Both the position numbers and the translations under genes were made by a program. A stretch of 64,000 bases of DNA from positions 620,001 through 684,000 of the forward strand of contig CAVZID010000040.1 of assembly GCA_963775245.1 (NCBI GenBank), in the 5' to 3' direction. Shown piece after piece: positions 7,786 to 17,124 of this stretch. Each line of letters begins with the position of its first letter. The first letter of the stretch is position 1. The notes under the pieces are model-generated. The model ran no database searches. It saw only the letters and a program-made list of their open reading frames with translations, and was not told where the DNA came from. Source of the stretch: CAVSWT01 sp963775245. GTDB taxonomy: Bacteria; Bacteroidota; Ignavibacteria; Ignavibacteriales; Ignavibacteriaceae.

Positions 7786-10134
7786 TTATTTTAATTCAGC
7801 TATCGTAACACCTTCCCCTCCCTGTTCAACCGGCGCAAAATAAAAGTTCTTTACTTTGTCATGTTCTCTAAGAATATCAATAACAGTTTCTTTCAAAACA
7901 CCGGTTCCTTTGCCATGCAGGATTTCAACTTTTTCAAGGTTGCCGACATAAGCGTTATCAATAAATTTAACTATCCTATATTCTGCTTCTTCAGGCCTTT
8001 TACCTCTAATATCAATTTTGGTTTTGGGTATATCGTAGTTGTGATATACGCTTTTATTACCATTCACCTTTTTTTTAATTTTTTTACTTCGCACCAAATC
8101 GTTCACCTTAACTTTCATTTTAATATTACCTGTATTAATCATAGCATTCTTTTTGTTTCCCGATATTTCCATAATTTCACCTCCAGTATTTGTGTTTTTT
8201 ATAGAAACATAATCCCCAACAGCAAAATCATAATTTTCTTCATCCAAATCAACTTCTTCTTCAAAAAGTTTTTCATTTTCTTCTTTTAATTCTTTTATAA
8301 TTTGCTGTGAAGATTTAATTGTTTCTTTATCAGCATTAGATTCCTTTAAATCTTTAATTACTTTTTCAAATTGTTTATTAATGTTTAATAAGTATTCTTC
8401 AGCTTCGGATTTTGCTTTTTTTAAAATCTCTTTCTTTTCTTTATCAAGCTTTTCAATATTTTGTTTATATAAATTTGATAAACCTTCAAGCCTTACATTT
8501 TCAATTTCTAAACTTTTTAGTTTAGATTCAAGTAGATTCGACTTAGCTTCGATTTCTATTAAAAATTTTTCTATTTTGTGTTTCCCGGAATCAAGATGCA
8601 CTTTTGCAATATTAATAAAATCATTTTCAAATCCAATTCGATGTGCTATTTCAAAAGCATAGCTTGAACCTGGAATACCCTGCTTGAAATTATAAGTTGG
8701 CTTTAAATTTACATGATCAAATTCCATTGCAGCATTTTCAAATCCTTCTATATCATTTGCAATTAATTTTAAATCACCATGATGTGTAGTAGCAAAAACT
8801 GTTGTTCTTTTATCTTTCAATTGAAGCAGTACTGCCGCAGCTAAAGCAGCGCCTTCCGTGGGGTCAGTACCGGTTCCAATTTCATCAAGAAGAACAAGAC
8901 TATTTTGATCACTGCTTTCAAGTATATTTTTTATATTCAAAAGATGTGAACTGAATGTTGAAAGGTCATCTTCAATTGACTGCTGATCACCAATATCAAG
9001 AAGCAAATTATTATAAATATGAAAATTGCTATCCGGGCTGGCAGGAATATGAAATCCGCTTTGAACCATTAAACATAACAAACCTATGGTTTTTAAAACT
9101 ACCGTTTTACCACCGGCATTGGGGCCTGTAATGAGAATGATTTTATTTTCAGTTAACTTTACGTTTAGTGCAACAGTATTTTGTTTCCCCACTTTTTTTA
9201 GAAGTATGGGATGCCGGGCATCTTTAATTTCCAATCCTTGATTTGAATTTAATTCAGGAAAAGCTCCCACTACTTCGATAGAATATTTTGCCCGTGCAAA
9301 TATGGAATCAATATAAGAAATAGATTGAAGAGCTAAACTTAATTCTGAGCTAACACTGCCTATCTTTTTTGTCAACTCTCTTAGTATTCTTTCAATTTCC
9401 CTTTTCTCTGCAAAAGAAAGGGAAACAATATCATTATTTAATTCTAAAGTTTCTTCAGGCTCAATATAAACTGTCTGGCCTGTCGAAGACTCTGAGTGAA
9501 TGAAACCTTTGATATGCCTCTTATGTTCTGATTTAACCGGGACAACAATTCTTCCATCTCTTAGCGTAAGATAATCTTCACGAACAAAATCTTGTTCACT
9601 GTAATTTTTGATGAGACGGTTAACGGCTTTTATTAGTTCATCATTCTTTTTTCTAATTTCCGATCTAATTTCTGCAAGTTTTGAACTAGCATTTTCTTTT
9701 ACTTCACCATTTTCATTAATCACATTTTGAATATGATGTTCAAAAACCTTATCAACAAACAAACCTTGAGTCAACGAAAATAAATCCGGTGCAATCTCAG
9801 AATTACTTTTTAAATACTGAAATAAATTTCTTGAAATAATAGCTAAACGGAGAATTTCTAAAATTCTTTTACTGTCTAAAAATGCCCCTTCTATTTTTGA
9901 TTTTGCTATTACTTCATCAAGAACAGGTAAATATTCAATTGGAGGATGGACATTTTTAATTAAAATTTCTTTGGCTTGTGTAACTAATTCACCTTCTTTT
10001 TTTATAGTAGCTGAATTTATAAGAGGGACAGTGCTTAAGATTAGCTGTTTACCATTTTCGGTCTGAGAATAGTTAGCTGCATATTGAAGTATTTTTACGT
10101 ATTCTAATTTTTCTAATGAATTTATTTCAATCAT
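7786..10134 (-). CDS. mutS2: MutS2 family ATPase/nuclease
   Basis: 782 residues, normal for MutS2. It lacks the mismatch-recognition domain of MutS. The clamp and lever helices come first, then the ABC-type ATPase: Walker A GPNAGGKTVV near residue 335 and Walker B LVLLDEIGTGTDPTEGAAL near 410. A long Lys/Glu coiled coil (about 515-625), a KOW-like stretch (DYVSIKNTNTGGEIMEI) and a C-terminal Smr domain (IDIRG; HGKGTGVLK) follow. MutS2 proteins act on branched DNA or collided ribosomes. It overlaps the cvpA-like gene by 4 bp. Confidence 0.95.
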   Translation of the reverse strand: MIEINSLEKLEYVKILQYAANYSQTENGKQLILSTVPLINSATIKKEGELVTQAKEILIKNVHPPIEYLPVLDEVIAKSKIEGAFLDSKRILEILRLAIISRNLFQYLKSNSEIAPDLFSLTQGLFVDKVFEHHIQNVINENGEVKENASSKLAEIRSEIRKKNDELIKAVNRLIKNYSEQDFVREDYLTLRDGRIVVPVKSEHKRHIKGFIHSESSTGQTVYIEPEETLELNNDIVSLSFAEKREIERILRELTKKIGSVSSELSLALQSISYIDSIFARAKYSIEVVGAFPELNSNQGLEIKDARHPILLKKVGKQNTVALNVKLTENKIILITGPNAGGKTVVLKTIGLLCLMVQSGFHIPASPDSNFHIYNNLLLDIGDQQSIEDDLSTFSSHLLNIKNILESSDQNSLVLLDEIGTGTDPTEGAALAAAVLLQLKDKRTTVFATTHHGDLKLIANDIEGFENAAMEFDHVNLKPTYNFKQGIPGSSYAFEIAHRIGFENDFINIAKVHLDSGKHKIEKFLIEIEAKSNLLESKLKSLEIENVRLEGLSNLYKQNIEKLDKEKKEILKKAKSEAEEYLLNINKQFEKVIKDLKESNADKETIKSSQQIIKELKEENEKLFEEEVDLDEENYDFAVGDYVSIKNTNTGGEIMEISGNKKNAMINTGNIKMKVKVNDLVRSKKIKKKVNGNKSVYHNYDIPKTKIDIRGKRPEEAEYRIVKFIDNAYVGNLEKVEILHGKGTGVLKETVIDILREHDKVKNFYFAPVEQGGEGVTIAELK

Positions 10135-10652
10135 TTTAAAGAATCTTGATCATCAACAATTTTCTTAATTATCTTTTTTGGTTCCGGTGTATATTCTCTA
10201 ATATGGTCAATTGCAAATGGGATAACATTATAAACCGGCTTATATAAGAAAGAACCGTCAGCGGTTTCTTTTCCAGGTATTTTAAAAACATTTAACAAAA
10301 AAAACAAAGCACTTAAAAATACAAGTACCTGAAGTGTTCCGACAATTCCCCCGACAATTTGATTAATTAGATTATTTACTTTATCGAAAGGATGAATAAT
10401 ACGTTTTAATATTGAAGTAAGAACCATAATAGCAAGAAAGATTGCTAACCCTCCTATTATCCGGGCTAGATAAATTTCTATTCCCAATACATTTTCAATT
10501 GCTTTCCCAAGATCAAAAGAAAATCTAATAGCAAAATATACTGCCGCAACAAAGCCGATTGTGCCAATCAGTTTTCTAACGAAACCATCTTTATATCCTA
10601 AAATGAACCCGATTGAAAGAATTGCGGCAATAACAATATCCAGAACGTTCAA
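10131..10652 (-). CDS. CvpA family inner-membrane protein
   Basis: 173 residues with four hydrophobic spans: NVLDIVIAAILSIGFILGYKDGF, IGFVAAVYFAIRF, IIGGLAIFLAIMVLTSIL and IVGGIVGTLQVLVFLSALFFL. The start, D near residue 4 and GYKDGFVRKL match the CvpA family, which is linked to colicin V production and envelope stress resistance. It overlaps mutS2 (4 bp) and the yqeY-like gene (4 bp), a compact three-gene operon; the cvpA-mutS2 order is common in this phylum. Confidence 0.88.
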   Translation of the reverse strand: MNVLDIVIAAILSIGFILGYKDGFVRKLIGTIGFVAAVYFAIRFSFDLGKAIENVLGIEIYLARIIGGLAIFLAIMVLTSILKRIIHPFDKVNNLINQIVGGIVGTLQVLVFLSALFFLLNVFKIPGKETADGSFLYKPVYNVIPFAIDHIREYTPEPKKIIKKIVDDQDSLK

Positions 10653-11101
10653 TTAACTCCCAGAAATTTTTCCACAGCACTTTTAACTGTTTTGCCGTCA
10701 GCTCTGCCTTTTAGAGACTTCATAGCCTGCGGCATAAGTTTCGGGAAATCTTCTTTGACTTTTGCCCCGATTTCATTTCCTATTTTTTTTACCTCTTCCA
10801 AAATTTCCTCTTCAGACAATTGTTTTGGAAGGTATTCCATAATTATTTTTAATTCAGCTTCCTCTTTCAAAGCCAGATCTTCCCTGCCGGCATTTCTGTA
10901 TTGTTCAATTGCTTCTTTTCTTTTTTTAGCAGCGGTGGTCAGCATTTTAATTTCTTCTTCCGAATTAAGCTCTTTTCCGCTGCCGCTTTTCTCAAACTCT
11001 AAAATTAATGCTCTTATAGAGCGAACAGTTTCAAGTTTAAGTTTGTCACCGCTTTTCATTGCGGCTTTCATATCTTCATTAATTAAATTTTTTAAATTCA
11101 T
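10649..11101 (-). CDS. GatB/YqeY domain protein
   Basis: 150 residues, the usual YqeY length. The start MNLKNLINEDMKAAMKSGDKLKLETVRSI and the end GRADGKTVKSAVEKFL match the YqeY family, which resembles the tRNA-binding tail domain of the GatB amidotransferase subunit. Its cellular role is not settled. It is first in the yqeY-cvpA-mutS2 operon and lies just after the terminator of the ExbBD operon, so it probably has its own promoter in the short gap at 11102-11118. Confidence 0.92.
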   Translation of the reverse strand: MNLKNLINEDMKAAMKSGDKLKLETVRSIRALILEFEKSGSGKELNSEEEIKMLTTAAKKRKEAIEQYRNAGREDLALKEEAELKIIMEYLPKQLSEEEILEEVKKIGNEIGAKVKEDFPKLMPQAMKSLKGRADGKTVKSAVEKFLGVN

Positions 11102-11118
11102 ATTACACCTATTAAATT

Positions 11119-11149
11119 AAAAAAGGCAGGAAAGTTGTTAAACCTGCCT
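11119..11149 (-). terminator. Rho-independent terminator after the ExbBD operon
   Basis: A 7-bp stem AGGCAGG/CCTGCCT (11124-11130 with 11143-11149) has a 12-nt loop and is followed on the minus strand by six T. It separates the ExbB-ExbD-ExbD operon from the yqeY gene. Confidence 0.8.
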
Positions 11150-11175
11150 GCCTTGAAAATCACTTCTAATAATTT

Positions 11176-11595
11176 TTAGATATTTTCTTTTAATCTTGCA
11201 GAATAATTTATACGTAAACAAGAAGCTTTTCTTAATTGCTGTTGTATATCTGTAACCAATCCCATATCAACCCCTTTATCGATTCTTAAAGAAACAATAA
11301 CCTCTGGAATAGTTTGTCTTTTTTCATACATAATTGGTTCTATATCTTTAAGCAGAACGATACTGTCATTGATTTGTATCCTATCATTTTGCCCGACCCA
11401 AATGTATTGAATTATTCTCTTATTCTCTATTTTTTCAATAGCTTTAGCTTCGGGAAGCTTAAATTTTACAAGAACATTTACTTCTCTTAAAGTAGTAACA
11501 ACCATGAAGAACATTAACAGCATAAAAACTATATCAGGCATTGATGTAGTTGGAATTTCTTGTTTAGAATTCGCTCTTCTTTTTTCAAATTTCAT
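11176..11595 (-). CDS. ExbD/TolR family protein (second copy)
   Basis: 139 residues. A short cytoplasmic N-terminus with the ExbD signature (EIPTTSMPDIVFMLLMFFMVV) holds the single membrane span and the conserved Asp (about residue 21) that takes part in proton flow. The periplasmic domain is short and Lys/Arg-rich. It works with an ExbB/TolQ channel to energise outer-membrane TonB or Tol systems. It is the third gene of the module, 11 bp after the first ExbD gene. Confidence 0.92.
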   Translation of the reverse strand: MKFEKRRANSKQEIPTTSMPDIVFMLLMFFMVVTTLREVNVLVKFKLPEAKAIEKIENKRIIQYIWVGQNDRIQINDSIVLLKDIEPIMYEKRQTIPEVIVSLRIDKGVDMGLVTDIQQQLRKASCLRINYSARLKENI

Positions 11596-11606
11596 TTAAG
11601 TTAACC

Positions 11607-12143
11607 TCAACCTTTTTTTATTGCTTCTGGTTCGGCAATAGAAATTATTATAGGGATTTTATCTTTTATCACGTCTTGCTCATTTTCAGGCAAATTTTTG
11701 AATTTTCTGCCATATTGTGAGGTTGAATAATCATCTCTCACTTCAAAAAAAGCAAGCTTGATTTGATCCAGAGCCTGCATGTAATCATTATACTTTGTTT
11801 TTCTATCTGTTTTAAGAGAAACAATTAATTTTTTATTTGCAGGCAAATCAATTTTAGATTGGATTCTAGCTTTAAGATTTTCTTTAATTTGGAAAAGCGA
11901 AGTAGGTTTGCCATCTACCAACACATCACCGTTTTCATTAACAAGAACGGCAGCCATTCTATCTGAAGACGTTTTTATCTGCTCAGCAGACGGATTGTAT
12001 TCAGGTAGAGTTAAACCCAAGCCTGTATCCACGTCAATTACTGTAGAAACTAAGAAAAACAAAAGAAGCAAAAATGCCAAATCAGCCTGAGAAGCAGTTG
12101 GAATTTCTGCTTCACGAATACCTTTTTTCTTTAATAAAGCCAT
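11607..12143 (-). CDS. ExbD/TolR family protein (first copy)
   Basis: 178 residues. The N-terminal motif EIPTASQADLAFLLLLFFLVSTV contains the membrane span and the proton-path Asp (about residue 22). The periplasmic part (about 45-178) is longer than in the second copy, with VDGKPTSLFQIKENL. Two different ExbD subunits in a row after one ExbB are common in Bacteroidota-type TonB/gliding energising complexes. No TonB gene follows here. Confidence 0.92.
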   Translation of the reverse strand: MALLKKKGIREAEIPTASQADLAFLLLLFFLVSTVIDVDTGLGLTLPEYNPSAEQIKTSSDRMAAVLVNENGDVLVDGKPTSLFQIKENLKARIQSKIDLPANKKLIVSLKTDRKTKYNDYMQALDQIKLAFFEVRDDYSTSQYGRKFKNLPENEQDVIKDKIPIIISIAEPEAIKKG

Positions 12144-12166
12144 TTAAACCTCGTCAACAAAAATTA

Positions 12167-12874
12167 TTATTTCTTAGTAGTTTTATATTCATATAAAGCA
12201 TCGATTAGTTCTATTGAGCTTTCTTCCATATCACCAACCAAACTATCAATTCTAGATATAAAGTAATTATAAAATACTTGTAAAATCATTGCTACAACAA
12301 GGCCAAATAAGGTGGTTAAAAGTGCAACAGAAATACCGTCTGCAACAACAGCAGGCGAAATTTGTTGTTGTTCTTTAATAGCATCGAATGCAGTAATCAT
12401 ACCTTGAACAGTTCCGGTAAATCCAAGCATAGGAGCAAGAGTAATAAAAGTAGAAATCCAGATTAACCCTTTTTCAAGGAAATTCATTTCTATTCCACCA
12501 TAAGACATGATAGCTTTTTCAGCAGCTTCCATACCTTCGTCTGCTCTCAAAAGTCCTGCATAGAATACAGAAGCAACAGGGCCTCTAGTATTTGCACAAA
12601 TATCTTTTGCAGCATCAACCCCGCTTTCATTCAATGCTTTTTTAACTTTAACAATAAAATTTTTCGTATTAACACTAGCTCTGGATAATGTCCATAATCT
12701 TTCAACGCAAAAAGCTAAGCCTATAACAAGGCTAGCTAAAATAGGCCACATAAAAATACCACCGGCGACAAATTTTGTTGTCAGCCAATTCAAAGCTCCA
12801 GTATCATTTGCAACAGTATTAGTAGCTTGAGCAATAACATTTACCATTGACGAAAAAATTCCTATAAATTCCAT
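12167..12874 (-). CDS. MotA/TolQ/ExbB proton channel family protein
   Basis: 235 residues with three main hydrophobic spans: FMWPILASLVIGLAFCVERLW (about 40-60), LIWISTFITLAPMLGFTGTVQGMITAF (about 135-165, the conserved proton-channel signature) and VADGISVALLTTLFGLVVAMILQVFYN (about 175-205). It forms the channel that the two ExbD proteins downstream use. A Shine-Dalgarno-like GGAGG (TTGGAGGTTACTCTC before the ATG at 12874) sits at about -12. The 190 bp upstream, up to the SDR gene, is likely the promoter of this operon. Confidence 0.94.
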   Translation of the reverse strand: MEFIGIFSSMVNVIAQATNTVANDTGALNWLTTKFVAGGIFMWPILASLVIGLAFCVERLWTLSRASVNTKNFIVKVKKALNESGVDAAKDICANTRGPVASVFYAGLLRADEGMEAAEKAIMSYGGIEMNFLEKGLIWISTFITLAPMLGFTGTVQGMITAFDAIKEQQQISPAVVADGISVALLTTLFGLVVAMILQVFYNYFISRIDSLVGDMEESSIELIDALYEYKTTKK

Positions 12875-13066
12875 TGAGAGTAACCTCCAAATATGTATTG
12901 ATAATTGACGCTTAAGGAGAAGAAAGGCTCCAAAATATTCTTAAAAAGATGTTGCTACAATAATGATTTCAAAAAACAAAGTCAACAAAATATTTTATCT
13001 AAATATGTTTTATTATACATTTATTCATCACTTACAATGATAATTCAATTCAACATTAAAATGAAA

Positions 13067-13759
13067 TTAGATTTCAAATCTTATTTTTAATTTTAGTACA
13101 TTTCCCGAAATAAAATTAAAGCTGCTAAACAAATTATAAGCAAGTTCACCAATCTCTTCAGGTTTTATCCATCCGGCAAAATCACTTTCCTTTCCCCACT
13201 CACGGTTTGCTTTTGTGTCAATTATATAAGGAGCAATAGCATTTACACTCAGTTTAATTTGCTCACCTTCCATAGCTAATGATTCAACAAGATGTATTAA
13301 GCCTGCTTTGGAAACTCCATAAGCTACTGCTTTTGATTGTGCTTGTAAACCAGTATAAGCTGCAGTAAAACAAATTGAACCACCCGCAGACTCTTCAACT
13401 TTTTTTGAAAAATATTTAGCAATTAGAAAGCTTGTGTTCAAATTAACATTGAGCATTTTACTCCAGTCATCATAATTTGTTCCCCACAAAAATTCGCCCC
13501 CATTATATCCGCCAACAGTTGAGTATAAAAAGAATAGTTTATTTTTATCGGGTTCAATATTATTGAAAGCTTCTATTACATTTTCTTCGACAGATAAATC
13601 TTTAGTTTGAACATGAATTATATTTTTATTTTGATTGGCTTCTACATTTTTCTTTGAATCGAATAAAAATATCTCGTCGTAATCTTTATTAAACATTACT
13701 CGGGTTATACCTTGACCAAGAGCACCTTTAGAACCGAATATTAATAATACCTTTTTCAT
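13067..13759 (-). CDS. SDR-family NAD(P)-dependent oxidoreductase
   Basis: 230 residues, a classical short-chain dehydrogenase. The cofactor loop GSKGALGQG is at about 9-17, the catalytic Tyr and Lys are in YGVSK (about 151-155), and NVNL is present near 110. The cofactor Gly motif and overall length recall the quinonoid dihydropteridine reductase-like subgroup, but the substrate cannot be assigned. It overlaps the upstream phosphodiesterase-like lipoprotein by 4 bp, so the pair is co-expressed. Confidence 0.88.
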   Translation of the reverse strand: MKKVLLIFGSKGALGQGITRVMFNKDYDEIFLFDSKKNVEANQNKNIIHVQTKDLSVEENVIEAFNNIEPDKNKLFFLYSTVGGYNGGEFLWGTNYDDWSKMLNVNLNTSFLIAKYFSKKVEESAGGSICFTAAYTGLQAQSKAVAYGVSKAGLIHLVESLAMEGEQIKLSVNAIAPYIIDTKANREWGKESDFAGWIKPEEIGELAYNLFSSFNFISGNVLKLKIRFEI

Positions 13760-14826
13760 TTGTTATCATTTATTTCAAATATTGAAACCACCGGGAAATG
13801 ATCACTATAACCGCCAAGATATCTTCTACCACCATAAGTAGGAAATGCTGTGCCTTTGTACTTGCCGGATTTCTCTACCATAAACTCCGGCTTGTATACT
13901 TTAAAGGTTCCGCAAATATATTTTAGATTTCCTTTTTCTAATAAATTATTAGATATGATTATTTGATCCAGCATATTCCATTGATCGTGATATTTATATG
14001 TACCTATACCATTCTTATAATCATTATACGCAAGATTGAACAATTCTTTTTTGTTTTGATTCAAACTTTCTTCAGGCGATGTACAAATTAACGGCTGCGC
14101 ATTTAAAACATGCAGTATAGAGCTATCAGTCGGCATATCGTTAAAATCGCCCATTATAATTATCCTTTTATTAGAATGGCCATTAAAATCTTCATCAACA
14201 AATTTTTTCAAAGTTTCCGCAGCTTCAATTCTTCGTGGTTCGGATTTTACTTCCCCGCTTCTTCTTGATGGCCAATGATTTACAAACACACTTAAAGTAT
14301 CATTATTTTCATTAACAATTAAATCAACTTGCAAAATCAATCTTGTTTTAAAGCTGCTGTCTTTAATAGCATGGGGTTTAACATTAATTAATGAAAATTT
14401 ATTTGAATTAAAAATTAATCCGTTGTCTATTCCCCGTTCATCAGGAGATTCGGCGTAAGCTATTCTATAGTTTTTCTTTAATTTTGTTTTAGTAATTAAA
14501 CTTTGCAGCATGCTTTCATGTTCAACCTCACATGTTCCTAAAAGATCCGGGCCATCTCCATCATCCATTGATGAAATAACTTTAGCTAGATTTTCAAGCT
14601 TATGTTCAAGCCTTTCTTCTGTCCAATTACCAGAACCGTTTGGAGTGAATTCTTCGTCAAATTTATTTGGGTCATCTACTGTGTCAAATAAATTTTCGAG
14701 GTTCCACGATGCGACATAAATTTCATCTGACTTTTTGTTACTCTTACATGAAATATTAATTGAAAGTATGAAAAATAAAATTATAGAAATTCTAAGTGTT
14801 GTATTTTTAAATAATAGATTATACAT
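13756..14826 (-). CDS. Endonuclease/exonuclease/phosphatase family lipoprotein
   Basis: 356 residues. The signal peptide ends in a lipobox with Cys27 (SINISC). The EEP fold is shown by ASWNLENLFDTVDDP (metal-binding Asn/Glu), FVNHWPSRRSG (catalytic His), IIMGDFNDMPTDSS and the final GGYSDHFPVV (general-base His). This is the nanH-like/DNase I-like group found as secreted lipoproteins in Bacteroidota, which may hydrolyse nucleic acids or phosphodiesters outside the inner membrane. The substrate is not evident. Confidence 0.9.
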   Translation of the reverse strand: MYNLLFKNTTLRISIILFFILSINISCKSNKKSDEIYVASWNLENLFDTVDDPNKFDEEFTPNGSGNWTEERLEHKLENLAKVISSMDDGDGPDLLGTCEVEHESMLQSLITKTKLKKNYRIAYAESPDERGIDNGLIFNSNKFSLINVKPHAIKDSSFKTRLILQVDLIVNENNDTLSVFVNHWPSRRSGEVKSEPRRIEAAETLKKFVDEDFNGHSNKRIIIMGDFNDMPTDSSILHVLNAQPLICTSPEESLNQNKKELFNLAYNDYKNGIGTYKYHDQWNMLDQIIISNNLLEKGNLKYICGTFKVYKPEFMVEKSGKYKGTAFPTYGGRRYLGGYSDHFPVVSIFEINDNK

Positions 14827-14943
14827 ATAAAAATAGAAAATGTTAAGAAATTATTAATTGAAAGATATAAAAATAGGTATTTGTAATTTTAAACAGCAAT
14901 ATAATTTAATTGTTAAATTGATACAAAAATTTTAGCCTTAATT

Positions 14944-16464
14944 TTATTGAGGAACATTAATTTCATTTTCTGATGTAGCAATTAATACAGCACCGGTTGC
15001 ATCTCCTGTAACATTAGTCATAGTCCTACACATGTCAAGAATTCTATCGACACCTAAAATTAATGCAATTCCCTCTTGAGGAATATTTACTGACTTAAGA
15101 ATTATTACCAACATAATTATTCCTACACCAGGAACAGGCGCAGTTCCAATTGAAGCAAGCACTGCCATAAATACAACTGTCAACTGTTGAATAATATTCA
15201 AATCAATTCCAAATACCTGCGCAATAAAAACTGTAGCTACACCCTGGTATAAAGCAGTTCCATCCATATTGATTGTGGCACCTAATGGAAGCACAAAACT
15301 TGCAATAGATTTTGATACACCAAGATTTTCTTCACAAGTTTCAATATTTACCGGCAAAGTAGCAGCACTTGAACTGGTACTAAATGCAATTGCCTGCACT
15401 CTTTTAATCGACTTGAAGAAATCTGAAACTTTAGTTTTAGTAAATAATTTTAAAATTAAACCGTAAACACCGAATGTATGAATTGCTAATCCTAACAATA
15501 CGGCAAATGCATACCAGATTAATGTTTCCAATATATCAAAACCAAATTCGCTTACAGTGGCTGCAATTAAAGCGAATACACCCAAAGGGGCTATCAGCAT
15601 TATCATATCTACTAATTTTATTAAAGCGTCTGTGAGTGCATCTAAAAGCTTAATTACAAATGCAGATTTTTCTTTATCGATAAGGCTTAGCATCAGTCCC
15701 AATAGAATCGAAAAAATTACAACTTGAAGCATTTCTCCATTTGCCATAGAACCAATGGGATTTTTGGGAACCATTTTTACAATCTCACCAAAGAAATCAT
15801 ATTCATGAATATCACCAAGCTTTGATGATGCATCTTCCTGGTAAGCAGAAAGAAGCCTGTCTTTAGTATTAGCTGACATCCGGTGGCCTGGTTGAATTAT
15901 GTTTGCTAATAATAATCCAATCGTAATTGCAAAAGCAGTAGTTGATATATAATAAGCAAGGGTCTTCCCACCTATCCTGGCGAATCTTTTAATATCACCT
16001 AAGCTTGCAGCACCGACTGTCAATGATACAAAAACAAGTGGAACAGCGATCATCATTAATAAACGAATGAAAATATCCCCAATCCATTTTATTCCAGTTG
16101 CAATAGTTCCTTGTCTTGAAATTGAAACTAAATTTGTAAAAACTTGAGAGTGGATTTCCTTTTCATCAAGTTTAAATTCTTTAGCAACAACTTCTTTTAT
16201 ATTCTCTTTATGTTTATCAAAGTATGAAATAATGGCAAGTTGATCAGTTGCTTCAAACATAACTGTATCAGTTTTCACATTATTTAGTATAAAAGAAAAG
16301 CTTTGCCATCCTTTTATTTTTACTGTTGTTATTTCATGTTTTTCTTCATAAGAAATTTTGAGACTGCTTTTAGCAACATTAAAAAAAGCGCCGAATATTG
16401 CCCCAAGAATTAAAGCAATAAGTATTTGGTTGTGAAGTTTCGGAAGTTTAATTTTCATAAGCAA
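14944..16464 (-). CDS. Dicarboxylate/amino acid:cation symporter (DAACS/SDF family) with extra N-terminal loop
   Basis: 506 residues. The GltP-type signatures are intact: AFSTSSSAATLPVN (serine-rich hairpin), NMDGTALYQG and the late DRILDMCRTMTNVTGD. It should import C4-dicarboxylates or glutamate/aspartate with Na+ or H+. Unusual: an approximately 80-residue polar segment (about 30-115; EEKHEITTVKIKGWQSFSF onward) lies between the first and second membrane spans, making the protein longer than typical GltP (about 420-440). It has no partner gene next to it. Confidence 0.93.
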   Translation of the reverse strand: MLMKIKLPKLHNQILIALILGAIFGAFFNVAKSSLKISYEEKHEITTVKIKGWQSFSFILNNVKTDTVMFEATDQLAIISYFDKHKENIKEVVAKEFKLDEKEIHSQVFTNLVSISRQGTIATGIKWIGDIFIRLLMMIAVPLVFVSLTVGAASLGDIKRFARIGGKTLAYYISTTAFAITIGLLLANIIQPGHRMSANTKDRLLSAYQEDASSKLGDIHEYDFFGEIVKMVPKNPIGSMANGEMLQVVIFSILLGLMLSLIDKEKSAFVIKLLDALTDALIKLVDMIMLIAPLGVFALIAATVSEFGFDILETLIWYAFAVLLGLAIHTFGVYGLILKLFTKTKVSDFFKSIKRVQAIAFSTSSSAATLPVNIETCEENLGVSKSIASFVLPLGATINMDGTALYQGVATVFIAQVFGIDLNIIQQLTVVFMAVLASIGTAPVPGVGIIMLVIILKSVNIPQEGIALILGVDRILDMCRTMTNVTGDATGAVLIATSENEINVPQ

Positions 16465-16509
16465 TCAATAATGTAATATTTAAATGAAGATGAAACACCT
16501 TTTAACTTT

Positions 16510-17076
16510 CTATCTAAATAATTTATTATAAAGTGTTATACTTTCATTAATTATTTCAAAAGCTTTCTTCTTTCCCATAAAATGATTTACCACTACATGT
16601 TTATTTTCAAGTTTCTTGTAATCTTCAAAGAATCTTTTCAATTCAACTACTGTATGCGGCGGAAGATCATTTATGTCATCAATGTAATTAACTGACATAT
16701 CATTTTTTGCAACAGCAATAATTTTATCGTCATGCTCATTATCATCAATCATTCTCATGACTCCAATTACCTTTGCTTCAATAATACACATCGGTTCAAC
16801 ATCAATTGAACAGATTACGAGTATATCAAGCGGATCTTTGTCGGCACAGTAAGTTTGCGGTATGAATCCGTAATTAGCCGGATAATGAACTGAAGAAAAC
16901 AATACTCTATCAAGCCTTAATAGGCCGCTGCTTTTATCAAGCTCATATTTGGCTTTGGAACCTTTAGGTATTTCAATAATTGCATTAATGTTTGAAGGTA
17001 CATCGTTACCCATGTGAACATCATGCCATGGATTATAATGTTGTGTCCTTTGATTTTTAGGCGCTGCTTTTTTCAT
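16510..17076 (-). CDS. ppa: Inorganic pyrophosphatase (family I)
   Basis: 188 residues, the usual size for a soluble family I enzyme. EIPKGSKAKYELDK is followed by HYPANYGFIPQT and the metal-binding Asp cluster DKDPLDILVI. It hydrolyses pyrophosphate in the cytosol with Mg2+. It lies about 50 bp downstream of the NhaC gene on the same strand. Confidence 0.96.
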   Translation of the reverse strand: MKKAAPKNQRTQHYNPWHDVHMGNDVPSNINAIIEIPKGSKAKYELDKSSGLLRLDRVLFSSVHYPANYGFIPQTYCADKDPLDILVICSIDVEPMCIIEAKVIGVMRMIDDNEHDDKIIAVAKNDMSVNYIDDINDLPPHTVVELKRFFEDYKKLENKHVVVNHFMGKKKAFEIINESITLYNKLFR

Positions 17077-17124
17077 TAATTACCAAATTACTTTCTATAT
17101 TTATAATAAAATTTTTGTGCAAAC

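Noticed and set aside
7861..8662. Phe/Ile-rich plus-strand frames inside mutS2
   Set aside because: They are antisense shadows of Lys/Glu-rich coiled-coil coding sequence.
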